A stretch of DNA of 64,000 nucleotides, from contig CALUMH010000004.1 in NCBI GenBank assembly GCA_944321685.1, positions 58,538 through 122,537 on the forward strand. Direction: 5' to 3'. Shown here one piece after another: positions 45,434-55,000 of the stretch (position 1 is its first letter; each line of letters starts with the position of its first letter). The stretch is from an uncultured Muribaculaceae bacterium (GTDB lineage: Bacteria > Bacteroidota > Bacteroidia > Bacteroidales > Muribaculaceae). The translations under genes and the position numbers were made by a program. The notes beneath the pieces were generated by a model. It was not told the DNA's origin. It saw only the letters and a list, made by a program, of their open reading frames with translations, and did not search any database.

Positions 45434-47660
45434 ATGCATAGCTGTGTAAGCCTGTCATGATGAAGTTTGCACCGAAATATGTGATAATCACGCTCAGGAA
45501 AGCAGCCACCGAGAACCAATGAAAGACCATGGGGCGGCGTAATGCCGGTAATGATGCCGTGTGGAGCGATGCCGCATATATCAATAGTGTTATCAACGCC
45601 CAAGTTTCCTTGGGGTCCCATCCCCAATAGCGTCCCCACGATGTATTGGCCCATACGGCTCCGATGAAGATGCCTGCCGCAAGCAGGAACACGGCAGGGT
45701 AGAGCATCAGCCTGCTTAATACTTGCAATCGCTCGATCTGCGTGGTACATTCCTTGCCTGAATAGTGTAGGATGATTGCTGCAATGCCGTTGAACATTGC
45801 AAATCCAAACAAAGAATATGCAATCATAATCACAACCACGTGTATGCTTAACAATGGCGAGGACAAAACCGGCATGAGTTGCGTGACCGACGGATTCGAC
45901 TCCCCGAATACGGCTACAAGCAGTGCTAATCCGCAAAGCATAAATCCAAATGGTAATGCCGGCTCAAACCGCCGATGCGATGCAATTGCCACAATCGCCA
46001 CACAGGCAGCCATCAGCTGCATTGTTTCAAATCCGTTAGAAGCCGGGAAATGGCTTCCGATAATTCCCCTCAATGTCAACACCGACACGACGTAAACAAA
46101 TACCATTGCCATAAGAGCAACAAGCACATCATCCACCCGGGACCTGCTGTAACTGCTGCCGCGAGCCATGCGCCTGCAATAGAAAAAGAATGAAACTATA
46201 CCCACGGAGAGGCATAGCATGGCTGCCGGTCGGGTGAAATCGAGAGCATTGTAAAGTTTCTCGGCGTTGAAACGGGTATTTCCCGGTAAATATCCGGCTG
46301 CTTCTTTTTCTTGATATTTCTTGGTTTTTGCAAGCAAAGTGTCAACTGCGGCAAAATCTTTACGCGCCACCTTTTCGGCTATATAATTCATATCATACCG
46401 GATAAACATCCATTTCTCGTGCGGCATCGATGAAGGAAGCCTGTCGGAAACCGAATACCATGCAATGCCGTCATCGGAGCGGTAAGGGAAAATTTTCAAT
46501 GCGTTTCCTGTACATAAAGCACTCACAAGGCTGAATTTTTCGTCGGCTTCGCTCACGCCGCGCAGGTCTTTGATTTCAGTTCCCTGCTTCCATGCGTCGC
46601 CCAGTTTGTAACCTGTCGGGCCGAAAAAGTCGGTAAGCCTGGCATATTCTCCGTCTATGCCGAGCAAACGTCGCACTTCGCGGCTTTTTATGCGTATCAT
46701 GGGTTCTTCCTTCCAGTCATTGTAATAGAAAAACCATCCGGCCAATACCTGTTCGGCGGTCATCCCTTTATATGATGCCTTGCCATACAGTTTCACGGTA
46801 AAATCCCGGGCGAGTGTTTGCAACGGGCATACACGGTCGTTATAATAAACATACATATCGCCGAAATTTGATGCCGTGGCCTCGGGCAATGACTTCGGGG
46901 GGGCATTGGCAGCTTGTATCGACAGAGCCACCAATGGCAACATCGAGCACAGTGCCGTCTTGCGTAATGTAGGGTGGTGCAGCAGCTTGCGAAACTCGCT
47001 GCCATGCTCAAAAAAGAACAGCAGCATGGAAAGCAGCAACAGTGCATAACCTGCATATGTGACGGTTATCCCATAAGGGTCGTGGTACACCGACAGGGTA
47101 CTGCCACGGCCATCGGAGTCGTAGGTTGACTGGTAAAAACGATAATTGAGATAATTGTATATGTTGTTCATCGATACTTTTCCTGTGGCGACGCTGTCGC
47201 CATCATGCACCGAGATGGTGCTTATAAAGTCCATGGGGGCAACGGTTCCGGGATAATAAGAAAGTTCAAAATTTTCAAGTCTGATACCGAATGGTAATTC
47301 ATATTCCCGTCCATCGGCCGAATGGAACACACCTGCAGGAGCATCGCCCTGCCGCAAATGCAGCACTCCCTGTTCGCCCCACGAATGTGATATGAATGCC
47401 CCGGCAAGTATTACCACAAACGACAAATGTAACAGGAAAGTCGCTTTGCGTTTTGCCATTTTGCGAGCCAGGACATAAGCAAGTGATGAGGCCGTCACAA
47501 AAATCCATAATGCGACAAAAAACGGCGAGCCGTAGATATGTGTGGCAACAAACCGGGTGCCGCGAGCCGCCTCGATGAATGTGGTAACGGCAAGTAACAA
47601 TGTAGTAAATGCCGTGAGTCCGAAACTGATGTTTCGTAGTAGCTTGATTTTGTCAGTCAT
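45432..47660 (-). CDS. ccsBA: Cytochrome c biogenesis fusion CcsBA (ResB plus CcsA)
   Basis: 742 residues from the ATG at 47660 (MTDKIKLLRN); the longer frame to 47723 runs into a hairpin region. Residues about 1-240 carry ResB-like membrane helices and periplasmic loop (GVLHLRQGDAPAGVF). The C-terminal 270 residues are CcsA-like with the heme-handling motif WGRYWGWDPKETWALITLLIYA. It transports heme and attaches it to apocytochromes c on the periplasmic side. The upstream di-heme oxidoreductase gene in the same operon is an evident client. Confidence 0.9.
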   Translation of the reverse strand: MTDKIKLLRNISFGLTAFTTLLLAVTTFIEAARGTRFVATHIYGSPFFVALWIFVTASSLAYVLARKMAKRKATFLLHLSFVVILAGAFISHSWGEQGVLHLRQGDAPAGVFHSADGREYELPFGIRLENFELSYYPGTVAPMDFISTISVHDGDSVATGKVSMNNIYNYLNYRFYQSTYDSDGRGSTLSVYHDPYGITVTYAGYALLLLSMLLFFFEHGSEFRKLLHHPTLRKTALCSMLPLVALSIQAANAPPKSLPEATASNFGDMYVYYNDRVCPLQTLARDFTVKLYGKASYKGMTAEQVLAGWFFYYNDWKEEPMIRIKSREVRRLLGIDGEYARLTDFFGPTGYKLGDAWKQGTEIKDLRGVSEADEKFSLVSALCTGNALKIFPYRSDDGIAWYSVSDRLPSSMPHEKWMFIRYDMNYIAEKVARKDFAAVDTLLAKTKKYQEKEAAGYLPGNTRFNAEKLYNALDFTRPAAMLCLSVGIVSFFFYCRRMARGSSYSRSRVDDVLVALMAMVFVYVVSVLTLRGIIGSHFPASNGFETMQLMAACVAIVAIASHRRFEPALPFGFMLCGLALLVAVFGESNPSVTQLMPVLSSPLLSIHVVVIMIAYSLFGFAMFNGIAAIILHYSGKECTTQIERLQVLSRLMLYPAVFLLAAGIFIGAVWANTSWGRYWGWDPKETWALITLLIYAASLHTASLPALRRPMVFHWFSVAAFLSVIITYFGANFIMTGLHSYA

Positions 47661-47675
47661 TGTCAATAATAGAAA

Positions 47676-47719
47676 GGTGGTGTGCCACCGTGCCATCCGG
47701 TGAGGCAGGCGCACACCAC
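47676..47719 (-). promoter_or_regulatory. Intercistronic hairpin before ccsBA
   Basis: GGTGGTGTGC (47676-47685) pairs with GCACACCAC (47711-47719), with an inner CACCG/CGGTG stem (47686-47690, 47698-47702). It may be a processing site, an attenuator or an mRNA-stability element. No T-run follows on the minus strand. Confidence 0.4.
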
Positions 47720-47762
47720 ACACTCATAATGAAATTTACAGAGTTCGTCTATATGAGCTGTA

Positions 47763-49508
47763 TCAAATTGCATCGATAAACTTTACAATGGCATCGCGAT
47801 CCTCTTTCGATAACTCGCGGAATTTTTCTACGCTCTTGCGTGCATCACTTTGCGGATTTCCGTGCCACATGATGGCTTCGACGACGGTGCGTGCGCGGTT
47901 ATCGTGCAGGCGGTCGGCCGTGGGCGAACCGGTACACATTTGGTGCAAACCGCGTCCCCATAACGGAGTGGTGCGGCACCAGCCTGTGCGGATGTCATTC
48001 TCCATGTGGAGTTTGTGCTGAACGAGGTCGGAATATGGCCAAATCGTTTGGTTGGGATATTTGGGAAGACGGCTGTCGCCACGGGCAAAAAATCCGTTGG
48101 GATCATAGAAATTGTCGCTGCCGGTCTTCCACGACGGACGGTGGCAATAAGTGCAGCCTATTTCTTCAAACAATTCTTTGCCGCGAACCACATCGGGATC
48201 GTCGATATTGCGCACGGCAGGCACGGCAAGCCCGCGATGCCAAACGGCGAAGTCGATGAAATCTTCATCGTCCATCTCCACATCGAGTTCGGTCGATGTG
48301 AGGTAAGCAGCAATTGCCGCAGCCACCTCCTCGGTATCGGTGTAATCGGCTGCGTGCCATGTGGGATGATTGCCTTCGGGGTCCAAGCTTTCGATATAAT
48401 CCTTATATCCGGCTTGCACCTCGGGGTCATAAGCCGAAGCCTTAACCCACGAGCTGCCACCGAATTTCGTTTTGTTCTCGTCGGTCGCAGCGGCAAAATA
48501 TGTATCAAGATAGTGGTAGCGGCGATTGCTTCGAGTGACATTTGTGATGTTCCACATTGCATTTATGCCTGCGGCATCTTGGAGCGGGCCGCGACTAAGG
48601 GCATAAGTGAAACGGAACGGGTGTTGTTCACCGGCGTCGGCAAATCCCGCAGCCACATCGGTCGCTTTGGTATTGCTATATTGCTTGACCCATTCTCCGC
48701 CCTTGAAGAAAGCCGGGTTAATGCCATTAGGCAGGTAACCGTCATTCTCCTGCTTGGTATATTCGGCTTTGAGGTCTTCATCGGGTATTGCATCGAGCAA
48801 TCCTGTTCCATATATGCCGATAGTCGATTCAAGTACTACATTGTAATTGCCAAGGTCGGTGACTACCCCTTTGTTATAAGCATATACAGCGTCGGGCGAC
48901 ATGGTGACCGAGGGGTATTCAAGATCGTATGTCTCGCCGTCGGGGAATGTATTGTTCCACTCGTCGGTATATTTATTCCAAGTTATGATAACTTTACTTT
49001 CGTCGAGCGGAGCTTTGAACGGTTCGGCGGCGTGGCCTTGCGGCATACCGGTGAGCCAGCTCACGTATGCATCGTTATCGGGATTATAAACCACAAGCAG
49101 GCAGCCGTTGCCTATCGAACTTGTTTCAAAGCTGCCTGCGGCATTGCGTTTGCCGTGTCCGTAACCCGGATGGCAGTGGATGCAAGAGTTTCGTACGTAG
49201 GCCGGACCAAGGCCGCTGCGTACACCGGTGTGGTTGGTCATATACATTTTTTCAAACAATGCCTCGCCGTGCTTGAAGCGTTCGTTCATTTCGGCATCGG
49301 CTTCAACCACCGGTGTAGGCTGCTCATAGGCATTCGAAGTGCTAAGGTAAGCGGTGCCCAGTTCGCCGCCTGCGTAATACCAGTCGGGCAAAGATGTTTC
49401 TCCGGGATTGGTAGTTCCGGGGCCTTGGGCAGGTTCGTCGTCGTTGCAGCCGCACAAAGCACCTGCAACAAGCAGCAAGCTCATAAGGTAATAATTTGTC
49501 TTTTTCAT
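47763..49508 (-). CDS. Di-heme oxidoreductase family lipoprotein
   Basis: 581 residues. Lipoprotein-type signal with two candidate lipobox cysteines (GALCGC, 19 or 21). Two CxxCH heme-attachment motifs: CIHCH (109-113) and CTYCH (452-456), the count expected for the di-heme (DHOR) thiol-oxidoreductase family, often found next to imelysin genes. FDFAVWHRGLAVPAVR-type sequence (about 417-433) precedes the second heme. It would act in the periplasm or on the outer membrane, with heme supplied by the downstream CcsBA. Role in iron handling is inferred from the neighbours. Confidence 0.88.
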   Translation of the reverse strand: MKKTNYYLMSLLLVAGALCGCNDDEPAQGPGTTNPGETSLPDWYYAGGELGTAYLSTSNAYEQPTPVVEADAEMNERFKHGEALFEKMYMTNHTGVRSGLGPAYVRNSCIHCHPGYGHGKRNAAGSFETSSIGNGCLLVVYNPDNDAYVSWLTGMPQGHAAEPFKAPLDESKVIITWNKYTDEWNNTFPDGETYDLEYPSVTMSPDAVYAYNKGVVTDLGNYNVVLESTIGIYGTGLLDAIPDEDLKAEYTKQENDGYLPNGINPAFFKGGEWVKQYSNTKATDVAAGFADAGEQHPFRFTYALSRGPLQDAAGINAMWNITNVTRSNRRYHYLDTYFAAATDENKTKFGGSSWVKASAYDPEVQAGYKDYIESLDPEGNHPTWHAADYTDTEEVAAAIAAYLTSTELDVEMDDEDFIDFAVWHRGLAVPAVRNIDDPDVVRGKELFEEIGCTYCHRPSWKTGSDNFYDPNGFFARGDSRLPKYPNQTIWPYSDLVQHKLHMENDIRTGWCRTTPLWGRGLHQMCTGSPTADRLHDNRARTVVEAIMWHGNPQSDARKSVEKFRELSKEDRDAIVKFIDAI

Positions 49509-49552
49509 AAAGTTGATTTGTTTTTTTAGATTAATCTATTTTATGCTACAAT

Positions 49553-49586
49553 GAGGAATGTGCCAATAATAATTGGCACACCCCTC
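49553..49586 (-). promoter_or_regulatory. Intercistronic hairpin between imelysin and oxidoreductase genes
   Basis: GAGG..TGTGCCAAT pairs with ATTGGCACA..CCTC around an AATA loop. As with the hairpin before ccsBA, no T-run follows. It could set the ratio of the two proteins by mRNA processing. Confidence 0.4.
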
Positions 49587-49608
49587 TTTATGCTGCGGGA
49601 AGCAATAT

Positions 49609-50823
49609 TTAATTGTTGACTAACACGTCATTAACCTTGTCTAAAGCAGTTTCAAGTTTGGTAAGGCTTTCCATTGCGGTTGCTGCAGTTTGTTCGGTGG
49701 CGTGCAATGCAAATGGTTCGGGAATAAGCATTATGTTGTCGATGCTTTCTTGTATAAGGTTGCGAACTTCGGTATCAACATCGGGGGCTACTGTGGCTAC
49801 ATAGTCGCTTATCGAAGCATCGTTGTTTTGTCCTTCATATGCATTCTTCACGCTGCGGATGTTGTCGGCAAAGTCAACAATCGAGTTCAGAGCATAAGGC
49901 GATTCTATATAGTTCTTGTCTTCGGTGCTTTGGCCGCTGTGCGGGCGTCCTATCTTTTGCACGTTAACCTCGTTCACGATATCGATAGCACCTTGGATTA
50001 TCTGTTGAGCAGCAAGCGTAAGGCTTTGGTAGTTACTGCCTGCTTGGCCTGCAAGTTTCATGTCTTGCCCATAGTCTTTGGTAGGTTCAAGTTCGTTGTC
50101 GGTAAGAATTTGTTGTTTTTCCGACGTTACATTGTCCAATCCTGCCCAAGATGCCTCAAGACGTACGCACTGATTGCGCAAATCTTCGGCGACGGCTGCC
50201 ATATATATCATGTGGTTATCGGTAACGGCAGTGCCTTCAAGCGTATGGCTTAAATCGCGAGGAGTGCTTGTTTGTCCGTCGGCCGACAATTCATAAAGCA
50301 TATATTCAATGGCGTGGAATCCAAGCAAGCCATAACCCAGGTTGGCACTGACATATGCGCCTCCGCTCTCGCCTATTTGTTGCATCATCGAGGCATTTGC
50401 CAGCAAGTTTACAAGTGCCTGTTTGTCGAGAGGCCATGAGTCGATGTGCGGGTCGATGTTATAGTCGGCAGCTGCACCATACAACCATGCCTCGCTCAAT
50501 TCCCACGCCTCACGCGACTTTGTCCAGTGATTGCAGGCATCGGCGATATAACCGTTGGCCGTGGTAATGTCGCCTTCCATGAAGCTGTCGCGGGCTTTTA
50601 CACACAAGTCATAAAGTTTGATGGCTTCATCGGCCATGACTTTATAATTGGGGATAACGGTATTGTCAACATACGGGTCGATAGCGGCTTTCAGCGCAAT
50701 GTCTTTTGCACTTTGTTCGCCACCATCGCCGCCGTTGGGTTCATCGTTGCTGCAAGCAGCGAGGCTCATAGCCATCATGGCGCACACGGCCATGTAGGAA
50801 ACTGATTTTACAAACTTCTTCAT
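49609..50823 (-). CDS. Imelysin family lipoprotein (M75-type)
   Basis: 404 residues. Lipobox LAAC (Cys24). Helical-bundle protein with the family motif GFHAIEY (GxHxxE; Gly168, His170, Glu173), and repeat-like QSLTLAAQQIIQGAIDIVNEV in the second half. Imelysin-like proteins bind iron or act in iron-related uptake; peptidase activity is doubtful. The gene sits between a barrel protein gene (33 bases upstream) and a di-heme oxidoreductase gene. Confidence 0.9.
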   Translation of the reverse strand: MKKFVKSVSYMAVCAMMAMSLAACSNDEPNGGDGGEQSAKDIALKAAIDPYVDNTVIPNYKVMADEAIKLYDLCVKARDSFMEGDITTANGYIADACNHWTKSREAWELSEAWLYGAAADYNIDPHIDSWPLDKQALVNLLANASMMQQIGESGGAYVSANLGYGLLGFHAIEYMLYELSADGQTSTPRDLSHTLEGTAVTDNHMIYMAAVAEDLRNQCVRLEASWAGLDNVTSEKQQILTDNELEPTKDYGQDMKLAGQAGSNYQSLTLAAQQIIQGAIDIVNEVNVQKIGRPHSGQSTEDKNYIESPYALNSIVDFADNIRSVKNAYEGQNNDASISDYVATVAPDVDTEVRNLIQESIDNIMLIPEPFALHATEQTAATAMESLTKLETALDKVNDVLVNN

Positions 50824-50856
50824 TTTTAGTCAATTTATTCTTTTTAGGTTAAACAA

Positions 50857-52167
50857 TTACATGAAAAATCCAGAATAAGCTATCCCCACCGATATTGCCG
50901 GTTCGTTGTTATAAGGCGATTTCAACATCCCTATGGAATATTCGCCTTTTACAACAATCTCCTTTATGGGATAATAATTTATGCCTGCTGCCACACGGCT
51001 GCGGCCGCAATATTCATAAATGTTGGTATTGGTTTTGTGCATCGAGTCGTAATAGTCATAACGGCCAAACACATAGAACTTTTGCCCTTTTTCATTGACT
51101 TTAGGCATATGCGCGAATATATTGTAACCGGCCTCAATGCCTCCGGCAATGGCTGCCTCACCAACAGCCTGGTGCGGAGATGGGGAAGCCTGGCTCATGT
51201 GGTTGATATTGACATTGGTTATTACATCGGCATCGCTCAAATGTCCATAATCGAAGTTCCCACGCACAATCAGGTTGTGGCCGGAGTAATTGAAATCGAA
51301 AGCACCTATCAGTACAGTGCCTTTCACGCCTTCATATCGCTTTGCGTTCCTGTTGGAGCTAAGAGTGTTGTTAAACGAATTGCCCGCATATCCGCTAAGC
51401 GAAAGGCGTAATCCCGGAATAGAGAAATTGTCCACACGGAATGCTCCGGCCACCGAGTTGCCTATCTTGAATTCGTAAGGGCTGCCGGCACCGTCGTGTA
51501 TCCAACCTTGTCGGCCGAAGCGTTCGGAATCAAGTCCGGGAATAAGTAATGCCTCGTAACGCCAATCTCCGGCACGCCCCCAAATGCTGATGCCGGTCTC
51601 GTGCCATGTGCAAGGCATTATGGTGTTTTCGCCTTCGGGACGGTAAACACCAAAAAATTCGGTGGGCATATGGTGCATATTGGTTCCGCCTACTGGAACT
51701 ATTATGTGGCCTACGCGAACATTGAGTTGCGGCATGAACGACTTTTGCAACCAAAACTGTTCAAGTGCGACTTCTCCGCCGCGTTCAACTTCACTTTCAT
51801 ATTCTCCGGCTTCCTCTTCTTCGATTTCCATTGCCGACTCGGTGCCGCCATGTTCAAACTCGATTTCGCTGCCCATGGTCCACCCCTTGCCGAAGTCGTA
51901 ACCAAGGAAAATCACCACGTGGGGCAAGTCAAATCTCCCGTGAGACTCGTCCTTGTACTGTTCCGGGGTAAGGTACCGTGTGTATTTGTCGCTATACATA
52001 TTGTAGGAATACACGGCCTCGCCGTAACCTCCCACCGTGAGCCGCGACATTGCTTTTTCTATTTTGGAAGGTTCCTCGTCGCCTCTGTCGGCTTGTTTAT
52101 CGGCAGCAAACGTCTCACCGCAGACCATGCCGAGCAACAGGGAAAATAATAAAACTTTTTCTTTCAT
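50857..52167 (-). CDS. Outer-membrane beta-barrel (porin-like) protein
   Basis: 436 residues. Signal peptide about 1-21 (VLLFSLLLGMVCGETFAA), then alternating strand-turn pattern throughout (VVIFLGYDFGKGWTMGSEIEFEHGG, NFSIPGLRLSLSGYAGNS) and a C-terminus ending in Met after GIAYSGFF. An unusual acidic loop (MEIEEEEAGEYESEVE, near 120-135) might bind cations. First gene of the imelysin operon, so a role as an iron-related outer-membrane channel is inferred. No exact family recognised. Confidence 0.8.
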   Translation of the reverse strand: MKEKVLLFSLLLGMVCGETFAADKQADRGDEEPSKIEKAMSRLTVGGYGEAVYSYNMYSDKYTRYLTPEQYKDESHGRFDLPHVVIFLGYDFGKGWTMGSEIEFEHGGTESAMEIEEEEAGEYESEVERGGEVALEQFWLQKSFMPQLNVRVGHIIVPVGGTNMHHMPTEFFGVYRPEGENTIMPCTWHETGISIWGRAGDWRYEALLIPGLDSERFGRQGWIHDGAGSPYEFKIGNSVAGAFRVDNFSIPGLRLSLSGYAGNSFNNTLSSNRNAKRYEGVKGTVLIGAFDFNYSGHNLIVRGNFDYGHLSDADVITNVNINHMSQASPSPHQAVGEAAIAGGIEAGYNIFAHMPKVNEKGQKFYVFGRYDYYDSMHKTNTNIYEYCGRSRVAAGINYYPIKEIVVKGEYSIGMLKSPYNNEPAISVGIAYSGFFM

Positions 52168-52199
52168 TCCTTTGCAATTTTTTGTGATTTATTTCAGTG

Positions 52200-52230
52200 C
52201 AAAGGTATTTGCACCCGGAACCCTGAACAA
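52200..52230 (-). promoter_or_regulatory. Promoter of the imelysin operon
   Basis: Minus strand: TTG (52228-52230), 20 bases, TACCTTTG (52200-52207), about 33 bases before the start codon. I see no recognisable Fur box here. Confidence 0.6.
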
Positions 52231-52338
52231 TCCCTATTAGTTGGTAAAAAATCGCAAAACATCACCATTTGTTACTATGCTTTGGTTATGCCGTTGAACC
52301 TTGAATTTGAAATATTTTATTGATTGGGTGGAAATTTG

Positions 52339-52346
52339 TAATTTTG
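52339..52346 (+). promoter_or_regulatory. -7 box of mutS
   Basis: TAATTTTG, 25 bases before the GTG at 52371. Its position rules out an upstream in-frame start at 52320, which would lie before the promoter. Confidence 0.45.
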
Positions 52347-52370
52347 AGGGTTAAAAACAAATATACACAC

Positions 52371-54983
52371 GTGGCTAAAGAGATTGTAGAAACCCCGTTG
52401 ATGAAACAGTATTTCGAGATGAAGCAAAAACATCCCGATGCGATATTGCTGTTTCGTGTGGGCGACTTTTATGAAACGTTTTCAGAGGATGCCATCGCCA
52501 GTTCCGAGATACTTGGCATAACATTGACGCGCCGTGCCAATGGGGCTGCACAATATGTGGAACTTGCCGGATTTCCGCATCATGCGCTCGACACTTACCT
52601 GCCAAAACTTGTGCGTGCGGGAAAGCGTGTGGCAATATGCGAGCAGCTCGAAGATCCCAAGCTGACCAAGAAACTTGTGAAACGCGGCATAACCGAGCTT
52701 GTAACACCGGGAGTGTCGATTAACGATAATATTCTCAATAACCGTGAAAATAATTTCCTTGCCGCCGTGCACTTTGGCAAACGTTCGTGCGGTGTGGCTT
52801 TCCTCGACATCAGTACGGGGGAGTTCCTTACAGCCGAGGGTACTACCGACTATATCGACAAGTTGCTGGGAAATTTTTCACCCAAAGAGGTGCTTGTAGA
52901 ACGCAGTAACCGCAAACGGTTTGCCGAGACTTTTTCGTCGAAATATCTTACTTTCGACCTTGATGACTGGATCTTCACCGAGGAGGCTGCCACCGACCGG
53001 CTGTTGCGCCACTTCGAGACAAAAAACCTGAAGGGCTTCGGCATAGATTCGATGCACTGTGCAATTGTGGCATCGGGGGCAATATTGCATTACCTGGACA
53101 TTACACAGCACACACATGTGAGCCACATCACCACATTGTCGCGCATCGAAGAGGAGCGTTATGTGAGGCTCGACAAGTTTACCGTGCGAAACCTTGAACT
53201 CATCGGCTCGATGTGTGAGGACGGGAAAAGCTTGCTGTCGGTACTTGACGGGACTCTTACGCCGATGGGTGCACGAATGTTGCGCCGGTGGATTGTGTTC
53301 CCGCTGAAGGACGTGCGGCAAATCAATAACCGACTTGATGTGGTGGAATATTTTTTCCGTGATACAAAAGCCCGCGACACGCTCAAGCACCAGCTTGAAA
53401 TGATTGGCGACATCGAACGGCTTATTTCAAAAGTGGCTGTGGGGCGCATAACTCCACGGGAACTTGTGCAACTGAAAAACGCCCTGACGGCAATAGAACC
53501 GATAAAATTCCTATGTACAGGAGCCGACAATGATGTGCTGCACCATATAGGAGAACAATTGAACCCGTGCAAAACCATACGTGACCGCATAGAACGTGAA
53601 ATTAATCCCGATGCCTCCAATATGGTGAACCGTGGCAATGTGATATGCCGTGGCGTGAATGCCGAGCTTGACGAGTTGCGCGACTTGTCGCATTCGAGCA
53701 AGGACTACCTGATGAAATTGCAGCAGCGCGAGAGTGAGCGAACCGGTATTCCAAGTTTGAAAATAAGCTATAACAATGTTTTCGGTTATTATATCGAAGT
53801 CCGCAATACTCATAAAGACAAAGTGCCTCCCGAATGGGTGCGCAAGCAGACGCTTGTGAGTGCCGAACGCTATGTTACACAAGAGTTGAAAGAATATGAA
53901 GAGAAAATACTCGGTGCCGAGGAGAAAATAGTCTCGATAGAAACACGGTTGTTCAACGAGGTTGTCGCCGCCGTTGCCGATTATATTCCTGCAATACAGG
54001 TTGATTCGAGCCTTATTGCCCGCCTTGATTGTCTGCTTGCCTTTACTAAAGCCGCAGCCGACAACCGTTATACGCGCCCTATACTCGACGATTCGCTTGA
54101 CATCGATATAACCGAAGGCCGTCATCCGGTGATTGAGAAGCAATTACCTGTGGGTGAGAAGTATGTTTCAAATAATATCAGGCTGGGCAATGAGGATCAA
54201 CAAATAATAATGATAACGGGGCCAAATATGGCCGGTAAATCGGCTTTGTTGCGGCAAACTGCCTTGATTGTGCTCATGGCGCAAATAGGTTGCTTTGTGC
54301 CTGCCGATTCGGCCCGTATAGGTATTGTGGATAAAATTTTCACTCGTGTGGGTGCCAGCGACAACATCTCGCTTGGTGAATCTACTTTCATGGTGGAAAT
54401 GACCGAAGCTGCATCTATCCTTAATAATATAAGTGAACGCAGTCTTATATTATTTGACGAGTTGGGGCGCGGAACCAGTACCTATGACGGAATTTCGATA
54501 GCTTGGTCGATAGTGGAATATCTGCACGAGAACGGTAAGGCCCACCCCAAAACGCTTTTTGCCACCCATTACCACGAACTTAACGAAATGGAAAAAACAT
54601 ATAAGCGCATAGCCAATTATAATGTTTCGGTTAAGGAAATCAATGGGAAAGTGGTTTTTGTGCGTAAATTGGTGCGTGGTGGCAGTGAACACAGTTTCGG
54701 TATTCATGTGGCAAAATTAGCAGGTATGCCGCCGTCGATAGTGGAACGTGCCGACGAAGTGCTATGTCAACTTGAAGAAAATAATCGTGGAGAGAAAAAG
54801 CCGCTCAACATAAAAGATGCTCCGGCAACGGGTGGGGTGCAATTGTCTTTCTTCCAGCTCGACGACCCGGTATTGTGCCAGGTGCGTGATGAAATATTGA
54901 ATGTGGATATCGATAACCTCACTCCGATGCAGGCACTTAACAAGTTGAACGACATAAAGAAAATAATAACAGGTAAAGATTAG
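52371..54983 (+). CDS. mutS: DNA mismatch repair protein MutS
   Basis: 870 residues from a GTG at 52371 ([15 protein letters not shown]), chosen because the -7 box lies at 52339-52346 and homologues start near here. The mismatch-binding FYE motif is Phe33-Tyr34-Glu35 (GDFYETF). Core, lever and clamp regions follow; the ATPase has Walker [11 protein letters not shown] near 619, [10 protein letters not shown] and Walker [17 protein letters not shown]. It recognises mismatches and recruits MutL. The TonB-dependent receptor gene starts 17 bases after its stop. Confidence 0.95.
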   Translation: MAKEIVETPLMKQYFEMKQKHPDAILLFRVGDFYETFSEDAIASSEILGITLTRRANGAAQYVELAGFPHHALDTYLPKLVRAGKRVAICEQLEDPKLTKKLVKRGITELVTPGVSINDNILNNRENNFLAAVHFGKRSCGVAFLDISTGEFLTAEGTTDYIDKLLGNFSPKEVLVERSNRKRFAETFSSKYLTFDLDDWIFTEEAATDRLLRHFETKNLKGFGIDSMHCAIVASGAILHYLDITQHTHVSHITTLSRIEEERYVRLDKFTVRNLELIGSMCEDGKSLLSVLDGTLTPMGARMLRRWIVFPLKDVRQINNRLDVVEYFFRDTKARDTLKHQLEMIGDIERLISKVAVGRITPRELVQLKNALTAIEPIKFLCTGADNDVLHHIGEQLNPCKTIRDRIEREINPDASNMVNRGNVICRGVNAELDELRDLSHSSKDYLMKLQQRESERTGIPSLKISYNNVFGYYIEVRNTHKDKVPPEWVRKQTLVSAERYVTQELKEYEEKILGAEEKIVSIETRLFNEVVAAVADYIPAIQVDSSLIARLDCLLAFTKAAADNRYTRPILDDSLDIDITEGRHPVIEKQLPVGEKYVSNNIRLGNEDQQIIMITGPNMAGKSALLRQTALIVLMAQIGCFVPADSARIGIVDKIFTRVGASDNISLGESTFMVEMTEAASILNNISERSLILFDELGRGTSTYDGISIAWSIVEYLHENGKAHPKTLFATHYHELNEMEKTYKRIANYNVSVKEINGKVVFVRKLVRGGSEHSFGIHVAKLAGMPPSIVERADEVLCQLEENNRGEKKPLNIKDAPATGGVQLSFFQLDDPVLCQVRDEILNVDIDNLTPMQALNKLNDIKKIITGKD

Positions 54984-55000
54984 CCGACCTATTTGTTTTA

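Noticed and set aside
48006..49529. A 507-residue plus-strand frame antisense to the di-heme oxidoreductase gene
   Set aside because: It is the mirror of a gene with two heme motifs and a lipoprotein signal, so it reflects codon composition.
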